Of a DNA stretch of 64,000 nt, positions 8,836-18,101 are shown one piece after another. Positions within the stretch are counted from its first letter, which is position 1. Each line of letters opens with the position of its first letter. The DNA comes from Thiocapsa sp. (GTDB lineage Bacteria > Pseudomonadota > Gammaproteobacteria > Chromatiales > Chromatiaceae): positions 1 through 64,000 of the forward strand of contig NZ_JAJDNA010000085.1 of the NCBI RefSeq assembly GCF_022340925.1, in the 5' to 3' direction. A program made the position numbers and the translations under genes. The notes beneath the pieces were generated by a model that was not told where the DNA came from, made no database searches, and worked only from the letters and a program-made list of their open reading frames with translations.

Positions 8836-11244
8836 TCAGCGCTCGTCCGGATCCTTGCTCGTTCCCTGAACGATCTGGGCCCGGAGCTGCTGCACCTCCG
8901 GATCGCCGGGTGCGTCGGCGTCAAGCTGGTCGAGCCAGCCGATCGCGACATCGCGCCGGCCCAGCTTGGCGTTGTACCGGATCAAGGCGACCAACAGGTC
9001 CCGATTGGCAGGGTCGCGTTCCCGGGCGGCCTCGAGCAGCGGCAAGGCCTCGGCGGTGCGGCCGGCGCCGTCCAGGGCAACCGCATAGACATACTGATAA
9101 CGGGTGTTCTCCGGGGCCAGCTCCGCGGCGCGCGACAGCTCATCAATGGCGCCGTCCATCCGTTGAGCACGCACCAGCGCGAGCCCCAAGGCGTGATGCA
9201 GGGCCGGGTTATCCGGCTCCGAGGCCAGCCCGGCCCGGAGCTCGGCCTCGGCGTCCCGCTCCCGCCCCTGCTCCCGATAGAGGTCCGCCAGGTTCGCGCG
9301 GGCAGGGGTGAAGCGCGGATCGAGGCGCAGCGCGGTGCGATAGGCCTGCTCCGCGAGCTTGGACTCGCCGGCTGCCGCCGCAACCAGGCCCAGGTTCAGG
9401 TGCGACTCGGGCCGGTCAGCGTTCACCATCTGCGCCGCGACGTATTCCTCCAGGGCGGCGCTCATCTGATCGCGAAGCCTGCCACCGATCCCTTGGCGCA
9501 TCACCGGCGCGAGCACCCGCGCCGCCTCCAGCCGTGCCGTGCGTGCCGGGTCGGAGAGCAGCGGCCAGCCCAGCTCGACCCGGGTCCGCAGGTCCGCCAA
9601 GTCCAGGAGGTCGAGCGCCTGCGCACGGACGTGCGCGTCGGAGTCGGCAAGAAGCCGCCGGACCGTCATCAGTGCCTCGGGGCTGGGATGTTCGCGCAGG
9701 CGCGCGAGCGCGCTGGCCCGGACGATCGCCGGCTGATCCAGATCTCCTGCCAGGGCCAGGAGGCGGGCGGCCGCGTCCGGGACGTTGCGCTCAGCCGCGT
9801 GCAGCGCCTCGCCGAAGTGCGTCCCCCGATAGGGCGAGTCGGGGTACCACGCCGCCACGGCGGCCGAAGCCCAGGTGGCATCCTGGTCCTGGTGACAGCT
9901 ATTGCAGGCGTTGGGTGTGCCCAGGGTGAGTGTCAGATCCGGACGCGGTACCCGCATGCTGTGATCCGCGCGCTCGTCCACCACCATGTAGTAGCGCTGG
10001 GGCATGTGGCAGGACACACAGGCGGCGCCGGCCGTGCCCGGCTCATGGTGATGGTGCTGGGGTGCATCGTAGCGGCTGGCGACATGGCAGCGGGCGCACA
10101 CCGCGTTGCCCTCGGCGTGCAGACGCAGACTATGGGGCTCGTGGCAGTCACCGCACACCACCCCCTGGTGATACATGCGGCTCTGGATGAAGGAGCCGAA
10201 GACATACACCTCGTCCTCGATCTGACCGTCAGGAAAGTAGAGCCCCGGATCCAAGAGGGCGAGCCGGAACGCCTGGTGCAGAGGCTCACCCGGCGTCAGC
10301 TCATCCCAGATGCGCCCGCGCCGGGAGTGACACCGCGCGCAGGTCTGCGTCTGGACCTGTGCGCTGCCGTCAGGCGCGCGGAGCACCGAGCGCACCGGTT
10401 TGCCGGTTTCGGGATCGATTCGCCAGGTCCCGCCGTCGTGATCCTTCAGGTCCACCATCAGGCCGCGACTGACCGCGTCGATCGTGGCCGCTTCCGCCGA
10501 ACCTGTGGTCCCGCCGTTCCCCGCCTGTGCCTGTTCCGCAGAGTGGGCTCTGGCCCACTCAACATGGCGGGCACCGGGTCCATGACAGGCCTCGCAGGCA
10601 ACATTGATCTCCGCGTAGCGTGTGTCGTAGACATTGCCCTCCGGATCGTAGCGCTTCTGCAAGTCGGTGGAGTGGCAGTCCGCGCACTGATAGTTCCAGG
10701 TCTGGTCCGGGGCGGTCCAATGAAGCGGGTTCGTATGGCTCATGGACTCGCCCGGATAGAGATGGAACCATTGCTGACCTCCTTGTTCCTTGGGACGCGA
10801 GTCCCAGGCCAATCCCAGGCTCTGAAGCCGCCCGCCCGGAAACGCGATCAGATACTGCTGCAGTGGATACCAGCCGAAGGTGTAGCGGATCGGGTAGTCC
10901 CGAAGCTCACCGTCAGGCCCGTCTGTCTGGACGAGGAACTGACCGTCCCGTTGGAAAAAGCGCGAAGTCACGCCGTGGGCGGTGAGCTCGGCGTTGTCGA
11001 AATCGCCAAGAACGGTCGCGGCAGTGGCTTCCTTCATGGCGAGGTCGTGATGGGAACCTGTCCACAGGTCCAGCTCCTTCTCGTGACACTCCCCGCAGAT
11101 CGCGGCGCCCACGTAGCCGCGCTCGCCCCGCTTTGGGTCCAACAAGGGATCACCCCCAGGCGTGGGCGAGTGATCCGCTGGAAGCATAGGCGGGGACGCA
11201 AGGGCGGCAAGGCAAAGGGCAATCGCGAATGTGAAACGGCTCAT
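8836..11244 (-). CDS. Octahaem cytochrome c with C-terminal TPR repeats
   Basis: 802 residues with a signal peptide (MSRFTFAIALCLAALASPP). Eight CxxCH haem-binding motifs follow: CGECH, CADCH, CEACH, CARCH, CGDCH, CARCH, CVSCH and CNSCH, spread over roughly residues 50-365. A HEAT-like helical segment (PAIVRASALARLREHPSPEAL..DAHVRAQALDLLDLADL) and then at least four TPR units (ADRPESHLNLGLVAAAAGE, AYRTALRLDP, RANLADLYREQGR, ALHHALGLALVRAQR) form the C-terminal half. This multihaem-plus-TPR layout is known from periplasmic electron carriers, where the TPRs are thought to dock partners. The substrate is unknown. No partner reductase or membrane anchor gene is adjacent. Confidence 0.85.
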   Translation of the reverse strand: MSRFTFAIALCLAALASPPMLPADHSPTPGGDPLLDPKRGERGYVGAAICGECHEKELDLWTGSHHDLAMKEATAATVLGDFDNAELTAHGVTSRFFQRDGQFLVQTDGPDGELRDYPIRYTFGWYPLQQYLIAFPGGRLQSLGLAWDSRPKEQGGQQWFHLYPGESMSHTNPLHWTAPDQTWNYQCADCHSTDLQKRYDPEGNVYDTRYAEINVACEACHGPGARHVEWARAHSAEQAQAGNGGTTGSAEAATIDAVSRGLMVDLKDHDGGTWRIDPETGKPVRSVLRAPDGSAQVQTQTCARCHSRRGRIWDELTPGEPLHQAFRLALLDPGLYFPDGQIEDEVYVFGSFIQSRMYHQGVVCGDCHEPHSLRLHAEGNAVCARCHVASRYDAPQHHHHEPGTAGAACVSCHMPQRYYMVVDERADHSMRVPRPDLTLTLGTPNACNSCHQDQDATWASAAVAAWYPDSPYRGTHFGEALHAAERNVPDAAARLLALAGDLDQPAIVRASALARLREHPSPEALMTVRRLLADSDAHVRAQALDLLDLADLRTRVELGWPLLSDPARTARLEAARVLAPVMRQGIGGRLRDQMSAALEEYVAAQMVNADRPESHLNLGLVAAAAGESKLAEQAYRTALRLDPRFTPARANLADLYREQGRERDAEAELRAGLASEPDNPALHHALGLALVRAQRMDGAIDELSRAAELAPENTRYQYVYAVALDGAGRTAEALPLLEAARERDPANRDLLVALIRYNAKLGRRDVAIGWLDQLDADAPGDPEVQQLRAQIVQGTSKDPDER

Positions 11245-11331
11245 GCGGAACGGCTCCTGAGGTGACCGGAGCGGCCAGGATAAGGGGCGCGGGGCGCGCT
11301 CACCAGCAGGCTCGAGCCCAGGCGGCAGCGG

Positions 11332-11862
11332 TCAGCGCGCAATCAGGTGCCCGACGATCGCCTGGATCGCCGGGTGCTCCATCAGGCGAAGAAAACGTGG
11401 GTCGGACCTCAGTGCCTCCAGGTCGCCGGACACGACCAGCCGGACGAGCTCGGGATCTGAGAGCGCCGCGTGCAGCTCAGGATCCCCCTGCAGGGCCGTC
11501 ACTGAGCTTAGGATCTCAGGGTCGCCGACAATTCGCCGCTGAACACCCGCAATCCCACCGCCAGGGTCGGCGGGTGCAGAGCCGAGCATCGCAGCGGAGG
11601 CAGCGGTTGCTGCCGTGGGGCGGATCGACAGCACGTCCGCCTCCTTGACCTCGACCTCGCCGATCACCGAGCTGCGGATGCGGTAGCGGCCGTCTCCCAC
11701 TCCGACCAGCTCGCCCGAGAGCACGCTGCCGTCACGCAGCTCGATCCGGCTCTCCCCCGCCTCGAGCACGGCGACACCCGGGACCCAGAGCAGCACACCG
11801 GCGAGAATCAAGGCCGGCAACGCAGGCGCGGCGCCGCGTCGGACGACGACATACAAGGACAT
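11332..11862 (-). CDS. Uncharacterised secreted protein with C-terminal STI1-like helices
   Basis: 176 residues from the ATG at 11862, chosen because GGAG lies eleven bases upstream and the sequence opens a signal peptide (MSLYVVVRRGAAPALPALILAGVLLWVPG). After cleavage comes a small beta domain (SRIELRDGSVLSGELVGVGDGRYRIRSS) like those that bind oligomeric partners, then a linker, and a C-terminal helical part (DPEILSSVTALQGDPELHAALSDPELVRLVVSGDLEAL..DPRFLRLMEHPAIQAI) resembling an STI1/DP helical repeat. No function is known to me. It is on the same strand as the cytochrome gene, 88 bp upstream of its start, so the two may be co-transcribed. Confidence 0.72.
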   Translation of the reverse strand: MSLYVVVRRGAAPALPALILAGVLLWVPGVAVLEAGESRIELRDGSVLSGELVGVGDGRYRIRSSVIGEVEVKEADVLSIRPTAATAASAAMLGSAPADPGGGIAGVQRRIVGDPEILSSVTALQGDPELHAALSDPELVRLVVSGDLEALRSDPRFLRLMEHPAIQAIVGHLIAR

Positions 11863-11923
11863 GGGAAACCGCTCCATCGTTTGCGCCGGTCGACCCGGGC
11901 TATGGCCCAAAGCGCCCGGCCCT

Positions 11924-12820
11924 TCAGAAGTCGCCGAAGGTGTTGCAATCACTCAGGCGGCCGCTCCTGACCCCCCGTGCGAACCATTCGGCGCGTTGCT
12001 TGGAGGTGCCGTGCGTAAAGGTATGGGGAATGGCGAAGCCCTGCGCCTGTCGCTGAAGCCGGTCGTCTCCGATCGACGACGCCGCGACCAGGGCCTCCTC
12101 GAGGTCGCCCTCTTCCAGGATATCGAACATCTTCTGGGCATGGTTCGCCCAGACGCCCGCGTAGCAATCGGCCTGCAGCTCGACCCGGACCTGGAGCTGG
12201 TTCTGCTTGGCATCGCTCCGAAGCTGCTGCTTCGCGCTCTGCACCTGGTCCAGGGTACCTTCCAGGTTCTGGATGTGGTGACCGATCTCATGGGTGAGGA
12301 CATAGGCGCGCGCGAAATCGCCCTCCGCACCGTGCTGCCTCTCGAGGTCTTCGAAGAAGCCCAGGTCGACATAGACCTTCAGGTCCTCAGGGCAATAAAA
12401 CGGCCCCATGCGGGCACTGGCGGGTCCGCATCCGCTCACGGTCGAGCCGCGGTACAGGACCAGGGTGGGGAAGTGGTAGCGCTGCCCTGCCTCGGCGAAG
12501 ATCCGGCCCCAGACGGCCTCCGCATCCGCGTGCACGGTCTTGATGAAGGCGGCCAGCTCCTCGTCCTGCTCCTCGTTGACGAACATCGGGCTGCCGCCGC
12601 CGGTAAAGACGGAGAGGTTGGTGCCGGCGAAGTAGGCGAGCGCGCCGATTCCCAGAATCGCGAGTCCGAGCTTGGACCGCAGTAGCGGCTTGATGATCGG
12701 CCACAGGAACAGGAGCGTCCCGATGGAGGGCAGGCCGCCTCCGCCCGGACCCGCGGCCCCGCCGCTGCTGTGTCGTCTGTCATCGACATGGGTACTTTGC
12801 TTTCGATTGCGCCATTTCAT
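11924..12820 (-). CDS. ypfJ: Neutral zinc metallopeptidase, YpfJ/KPN_02809 family
   Basis: 298 residues, the usual length. The N terminus is cytoplasmic and basic (MKWRNRKQSTHVDDRRHSSGG), followed by one membrane helix (KLGLAILGIGALAYFAG, about residues 51-67). The zinc-binding motif HEIGHH is present near residue 178 and a downstream ELQADCYAGVWANH supplies the third ligand glutamate. The conserved FYCP and GDFARAYVLTHE blocks are intact. It is presumed to be a membrane-anchored peptidase with its catalytic domain in the periplasm; the substrate is unknown. It is transcribed away from the aquaporin remnant. Confidence 0.93.
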   Translation of the reverse strand: MKWRNRKQSTHVDDRRHSSGGAAGPGGGGLPSIGTLLFLWPIIKPLLRSKLGLAILGIGALAYFAGTNLSVFTGGGSPMFVNEEQDEELAAFIKTVHADAEAVWGRIFAEAGQRYHFPTLVLYRGSTVSGCGPASARMGPFYCPEDLKVYVDLGFFEDLERQHGAEGDFARAYVLTHEIGHHIQNLEGTLDQVQSAKQQLRSDAKQNQLQVRVELQADCYAGVWANHAQKMFDILEEGDLEEALVAASSIGDDRLQRQAQGFAIPHTFTHGTSKQRAEWFARGVRSGRLSDCNTFGDF

Positions 12821-13036
12821 TTTTCACACCAATGAGTTAAGAACAGTGGGTGCGACGCTCCGAGCAGGTGACAGTGGCGAGCCGCACCCGGAGGACTTGG
12901 CTGTCCTATCGCCATGACCCGCGATTTTACTGCGTTTTGCGCGGCTGATTCCGTTTCGCGATCAGGCCTGGTCGCCGGCCTGCCGGACGCTATAATGTCG
13001 CGCTTTCCCCGCTCGTGGCTGATACAGGCGGCTTGT

Positions 13037-13360
13037 ATGCCATTGATGACTCGCGCCATAGCCGAGCTGATCGGCACCTTTTGGTTGGTACTTGGCGGAT
13101 GCGGTGCCGCCGCCTTCCTGATCTGGTTTATCGCCGCCGACATGGGGATGCACAAAGAGGGTCAGGCAACCTTCGAGCTCGCCGCCAACAGTCTGGCCGT
13201 AAACGGGTATGGGTCTCTCTCGCCCCAGGGCTACGGGATGATGGCGGGTCTGGTGACCGAGATCGTCATGACCGCCATGTTCCTCTTCATCATCCTCGGT
13301 GTCACCGACAAACGTGGCACAGCCGTGGCCGGGGGCCTGAGGCGCCGGCGCGATCCATGA
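13037..13360 (+). pseudogene. aqpZ: Broken aquaporin Z gene (internal deletion and missing C terminus)
   Basis: The frame begins like AqpZ (MTRAIAELIGTFWLVLGGCGAAAF), then continues as LIWFIAADMG...VNGYGSLSPQGYGMMAGLVTEIVMTAMFLFIILGVTDKRG, which in AqpZ lies about 75 residues further on. The block containing TM2, the first NPA motif and TM3 is missing without loss of frame. After TDKRG the family normally continues with FAPIAIGL and the second NPA; here the frame reads GLRRRRDP and stops. Both water-selective NPA loops are therefore absent. The ATG at 13046 is an alternative start. It could be a very recent decay product and is unlikely to be functional. Confidence 0.82.
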
Positions 13361-13463
13361 GGGCGGCCGCTTGCGTCCGGCCGCCCCCGGGCCCGGCCCG
13401 ACTCGCACGGCCGGCCAGAGCAACGCGAAACCGATCCCGTCTGATCACAATGCCAAGCCCCGA

Positions 13464-13823
13464 ATGTCCCCGGAAGACTTACCCACACCCTTGACCGATC
13501 TGCGCCGACGGGTGAACGTCGCTCGCGATCTGATTCGCGCCGTCATGGCAGAGCTGGTCGGCCCGAGCGACCTCGTGTTCGACTTTTACCGCGAATGGAA
13601 CGGGTGCTGGCGCGTGCGCATCGAGATCCGGGAGCCGATCAAGGGGAGACTGGAGTTCACCCTACTGGATACGCCCGGTGGCGGCATGCTCGCCCTGCCC
13701 CGCCCGCTGCCGGAGCGCTGGAGATCGGAGACGGGGATCCCGGCGACCGACGGGACGCGTTGGAGCCTGGACGCTGAAGGCCAGCTCACGCCCTTTCCGC
13801 GCCCGGACGGCCGCTCAAGCTAG
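13464..13823 (+). CDS. Hypothetical protein, 119 aa
   Basis: A frame from the ATG at 13464 (MSPEDLPTPLTDLRRRVNVARDL). The composition is protein-like, with alternating hydrophobic residues (RAVMAELVGPSDLVFDFYREW, CWRVRIEIREPIKGRLEFTLLD), but I recognise no family and see no signal peptide or membrane helix. The frame is open upstream to a TTG at 13371 without extra support. It runs convergent to serS. It could be a real small gene or the surviving part of a larger one. Confidence 0.4.
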   Translation: MSPEDLPTPLTDLRRRVNVARDLIRAVMAELVGPSDLVFDFYREWNGCWRVRIEIREPIKGRLEFTLLDTPGGGMLALPRPLPERWRSETGIPATDGTRWSLDAEGQLTPFPRPDGRSS

Positions 13824-13872
13824 TCGCTGTGTCACCTTGACAAACGCAAGGGTGCGAAGCGGCTTGGTAGAC

Positions 13873-13907
13873 GCTGATTGTTTGGCCATCCCGGCAACAA
13901 AGCAGCG
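13873..13907 (+). repeat. 35-nt palindromic intergenic repeat, copy C
   Basis: Opens GCTGATTG, has GGCCATCC in the centre and ends AAGCAGC, aligning end to end with copies at 25153-25187 and 62638-62672 (opposite strand) and 39367-39401 (same strand). It lies 50 bp after the stop of the hypothetical gene on the same strand. Confidence 0.6.
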
Positions 13908-13960
13908 CGGAACGGCGAGATTCCCCAACACCCCTTGCGGTGCACAAGCCCTTTCAGGAC

Positions 13961-15920
<1,960 letters not shown>

Positions 15921-15980
15921 CCATCCCCCTGCTTTGATGTGGGATCCGCGACGGCCATGCCATCCGATCGCGGCCAACCC

Positions 15981-16144
15981 AGGAGCCTGTCGGACGGAGG
16001 ATGAATCGGCTGCGGAAGCGGGAGAAGGGCCATGTCGCCCCGCTTTTTCGTTACATAGCCCCCACTATGCGCCTCAAAACCGGAACGACATGGCCTCACT
16101 CTCCCACTCTCTCGCGTCGATCCCCCTAAGTCCGACAGGCTCCT
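15981..16144. mobile_element. MITE-like element with 15-bp terminal inverted repeats
   Basis: AGGAGCCTGTCGGAC at 15981-15995 is repeated exactly inverted at 16130-16144 (GTCCGACAGGCTCCT). The 164-bp unit contains no open frame of interest. Its centre has a run (CCCCGCTTTTTCG near 16036) that could end transcription. The right end overlaps the stop codon of the methyltransferase gene. Short size, perfect inverted ends and lack of a transposase suggest a non-autonomous element mobilised in trans. No target-site duplication is obvious, and no second copy is in the window. Confidence 0.65.
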
Positions 16145-16724
16145 AGGCCTTGAGAAACGCCATCGAGAAATCGCCGGACAGATAGCCTTCTTCCAACCGC
16201 GGCTCCGCGCCCAACTCGCCGGCAAGCGCGGCGAGGTCCCTCGGCTGCTGGAAATTGTAGCTGCCCGGCCCGTCCGTGCCCTTGAGCAGGTTAAAGACGA
16301 AGCCGCGCCCGGATGCGCCGTAGCAGTGGCGGATGAAGCACCAGGTCTCCTCGCGTGTGAGGTTGTTCATGGCACCGCTGCACAGGTAGTAATCGGCATC
16401 CGGGAGGCGGTCGTGCAGAACGTCACAGAGGCGGATCTCACACCCCGTGCGCCGACGCGCCGCCTCCACCATCGGCTCCAGGACATCGAGCCCGATATAG
16501 CGCGCGGGTATGTCGTTGCGTTTCAGTAGGTAGCGATAGAGGTCGCCGAAACCACAGCCCGCGTCGACGAGCATCAGATCGGAGAGGTCGGCCGGCAAGA
16601 GCCGGCGCAGCACCTCGAAGCGCAGCTCCTGCGTGTGCGTCGACATCCATTGAACCCCTTTGGCGGTCTCGCCGTGGGAGGCCAACGAATCCAGATAGAA
16701 ACGGGTCGTGTCAAGCCGCGGCAT
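16143..16724 (-). CDS. Class I SAM-dependent methyltransferase next to BMC shell gene
   Basis: 193 residues. SAM-binding motif I reads MLVDAGCGFGDLYRYL (about residues 51-66), with an acidic residue ending the second strand (YIGLDVLEP) and CDVLHDRLPDADYYLCSGAMNNL as motifs II/III. The substrate cannot be told from sequence. It starts 17 bp after the BMC-T gene on the same strand, so they form a two-gene operon. The TAG stop is supplied by the inverted repeat of the MITE-like element, so the original C terminus (here ending MAFLKA) may have been altered by its insertion. Confidence 0.85.
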   Translation of the reverse strand: MPRLDTTRFYLDSLASHGETAKGVQWMSTHTQELRFEVLRRLLPADLSDLMLVDAGCGFGDLYRYLLKRNDIPARYIGLDVLEPMVEAARRRTGCEIRLCDVLHDRLPDADYYLCSGAMNNLTREETWCFIRHCYGASGRGFVFNLLKGTDGPGSYNFQQPRDLAALAGELGAEPRLEEGYLSGDFSMAFLKA

Positions 16725-16741
16725 GGTCTGAGTCCACCGTG

Positions 16742-17356
16742 TCAGATCCGCGAGAGGTTCTGGATCGCTGCGATGGCGCCCTTCCCGGCGGCATCGATAT
16801 CCGCCTCCCGACCCGCCAGTGTCAGGCGCCCGAAGGCCCCGACCGCGCGCACATCGATGAGCGTCACACTCGCCGCCTTCTCGGCCTCGTTAGCGGCGTA
16901 CACGATATAGCCGGCCGGCTCGGTCTCCAGGATGAACATGCTCTGTCCCGGCAGGATCATGGAACCGCGTCGATCCTGCCGGTTGATCAGGACCGCATGA
17001 TCCGGCGTGATGGCGCGAATGGTCTCGTTCCAGGCGATGCGGCATGTCCGGCGAGCCCCCTCGGTCGAGTCGAGTGCGTTGAGCACCACGCGGCCGGCAT
17101 CCATCACGTCGCTCTGATCGCGGTGGTGGATCACCATCGACCCGAAGGCACGCTCGACGACCTGCTGCCCGAGGTGGACCCGCGTGGCCTTGAGCGCGAT
17201 GTCGGTGAGGCGATGGATCGCCATTCCGGGTGCCACCTCGAGCCACAGGCAGGCATCGCCGGGCACCGGGAGGAAGCCTTGCGAGACCGAGCCCAGGTAC
17301 TCGGCCAATTGGGGCTGCAGCGAATCGATGAAGACGTAGGTCCGAAGCTCGATCAT
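16742..17356 (-). CDS. Tandem BMC-domain (EutL-like, BMC-T) microcompartment shell protein
   Basis: 204 residues, close to EutL and CcmP. The chain contains two copies of a permuted BMC fold. Each copy starts with strand-turn ([36 protein letters not shown]) and leads to a pore-helix block: [45 protein letters not shown] in the first half and [47 protein letters not shown] in the second. These fit the ETxG..A.DAA.KAA.V shell signature and the EutL order of elements. BMC-T proteins form trimeric pseudohexameric tiles. No other shell protein or encapsulated enzyme is encoded within the window; the only partner is the methyltransferase 17 bp downstream. Confidence 0.75.
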   Translation of the reverse strand: MIELRTYVFIDSLQPQLAEYLGSVSQGFLPVPGDACLWLEVAPGMAIHRLTDIALKATRVHLGQQVVERAFGSMVIHHRDQSDVMDAGRVVLNALDSTEGARRTCRIAWNETIRAITPDHAVLINRQDRRGSMILPGQSMFILETEPAGYIVYAANEAEKAASVTLIDVRAVGAFGRLTLAGREADIDAAGKGAIAAIQNLSRI

Positions 17357-17417
17357 TGTTCTCTTCTGATTGGAAAGGCCCGACTAGAGGCTTTGGCGCG
17401 AAACGAGGCGGTCCGGG

Positions 17418-18092
17418 TCAGCCGGCCGAAGAGGGATCAAGCGAGTCTGCCGCGGCCGCACAGGTCTGCCACAGTGCACAGCGGTCGCATGCGGGACGCG
17501 AGCGACAGACTGCCTTGCCCTGCTGGACAATCAGCGCATGGTACTCCTTGAGCAGAGGTACGTCAGGGCCAAGCGCCCGCTCGAAGGCGTCCCGGATCCG
17601 CTCATAGGGCTCCTTCCCGGCCAGCAGCCCCAGTCGGCTGAAGATCCGCCGGGTATAGGCATCCACTATGAAGACGGGCCGCTCGAAGGCGTAGAGCAGG
17701 ATGTCGTCGGCGGTCTCGGGCCCAACCCCCTTCAGGCCCAGCAGCCAGGCCCGAAGCGCTGGCGTTGGGAGCCGATCCAGACCGGACAGGCCCCCGGCCT
17801 GCAGGTAGGCCTCGCAGAAAGATCTGAGACGCTGCGATTTGACGTTGAAATATCCCGAGGGACGGAGGGCATCGGCGAGCTCGTCCGAATCCAGCCTCAG
17901 GATCGCCTCGGCACTGAGCGGGATGCGCGCCTGCAGCCGCATCAAGGCGCGCTCGACATTCGTCCAGGCGGTGTTCTGCGTGAGGATCGCCCCGACCATG
18001 ATCTCGAACGCACTCTCGGCCGGCCACCAGTCTTGCGGGCCGAAGCATGCGACCAGCACCTCGTGAACCCGGCGGAGGGCCTCGGGCTCCAC
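17418..18092 (-). CDS. Endonuclease III-like HhH-GPD DNA glycosylase with [4Fe-4S] cluster
   Basis: 224 residues from a GTG at 18092 with AAGAGG about six bases upstream. The helix-hairpin-helix (LLGLKGVGPETADDILLYAF, about residues 117-136) and the catalytic aspartate (VFIVDAYTRRIF) of the HhH-GPD superfamily are present. The iron-sulfur ligands C-x6-C-x2-C-x5-C appear as CRSRPACDRCALWQTC near the C terminus. The opening (GPQDWWPAESAFEIMVGAILTQNTAW) is closer to the HP0602/MagIII-type glycosylases than to classical Nth, so it may remove alkylated purines. It starts 9 bp after the GlgC-like gene in the same operon. Confidence 0.85.
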   Translation of the reverse strand: MEPEALRRVHEVLVACFGPQDWWPAESAFEIMVGAILTQNTAWTNVERALMRLQARIPLSAEAILRLDSDELADALRPSGYFNVKSQRLRSFCEAYLQAGGLSGLDRLPTPALRAWLLGLKGVGPETADDILLYAFERPVFIVDAYTRRIFSRLGLLAGKEPYERIRDAFERALGPDVPLLKEYHALIVQQGKAVCRSRPACDRCALWQTCAAAADSLDPSSAG

Positions 18093-18101
18093 ACGGACCT
18101 C

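Noticed and set aside
9163-11265. 700-codon plus-strand open frame opposite the octahaem cytochrome gene
   Set aside because: It is a mirror frame of a GC-rich gene; the minus strand has eight CxxCH motifs, a signal peptide and TPRs.
12946-12985. Possible fifth copy of the 35-nt repeat near GGCTGATTCC
   Set aside because: Only the first ten bases resemble the family; the centre and right arm do not match.
15921-15980. Possible fluoride riboswitch upstream of crcB
   Set aside because: The leader lacks the conserved GGCGAUGG and GGCUGAUG-type blocks of the fluoride riboswitch, so I do not annotate one.
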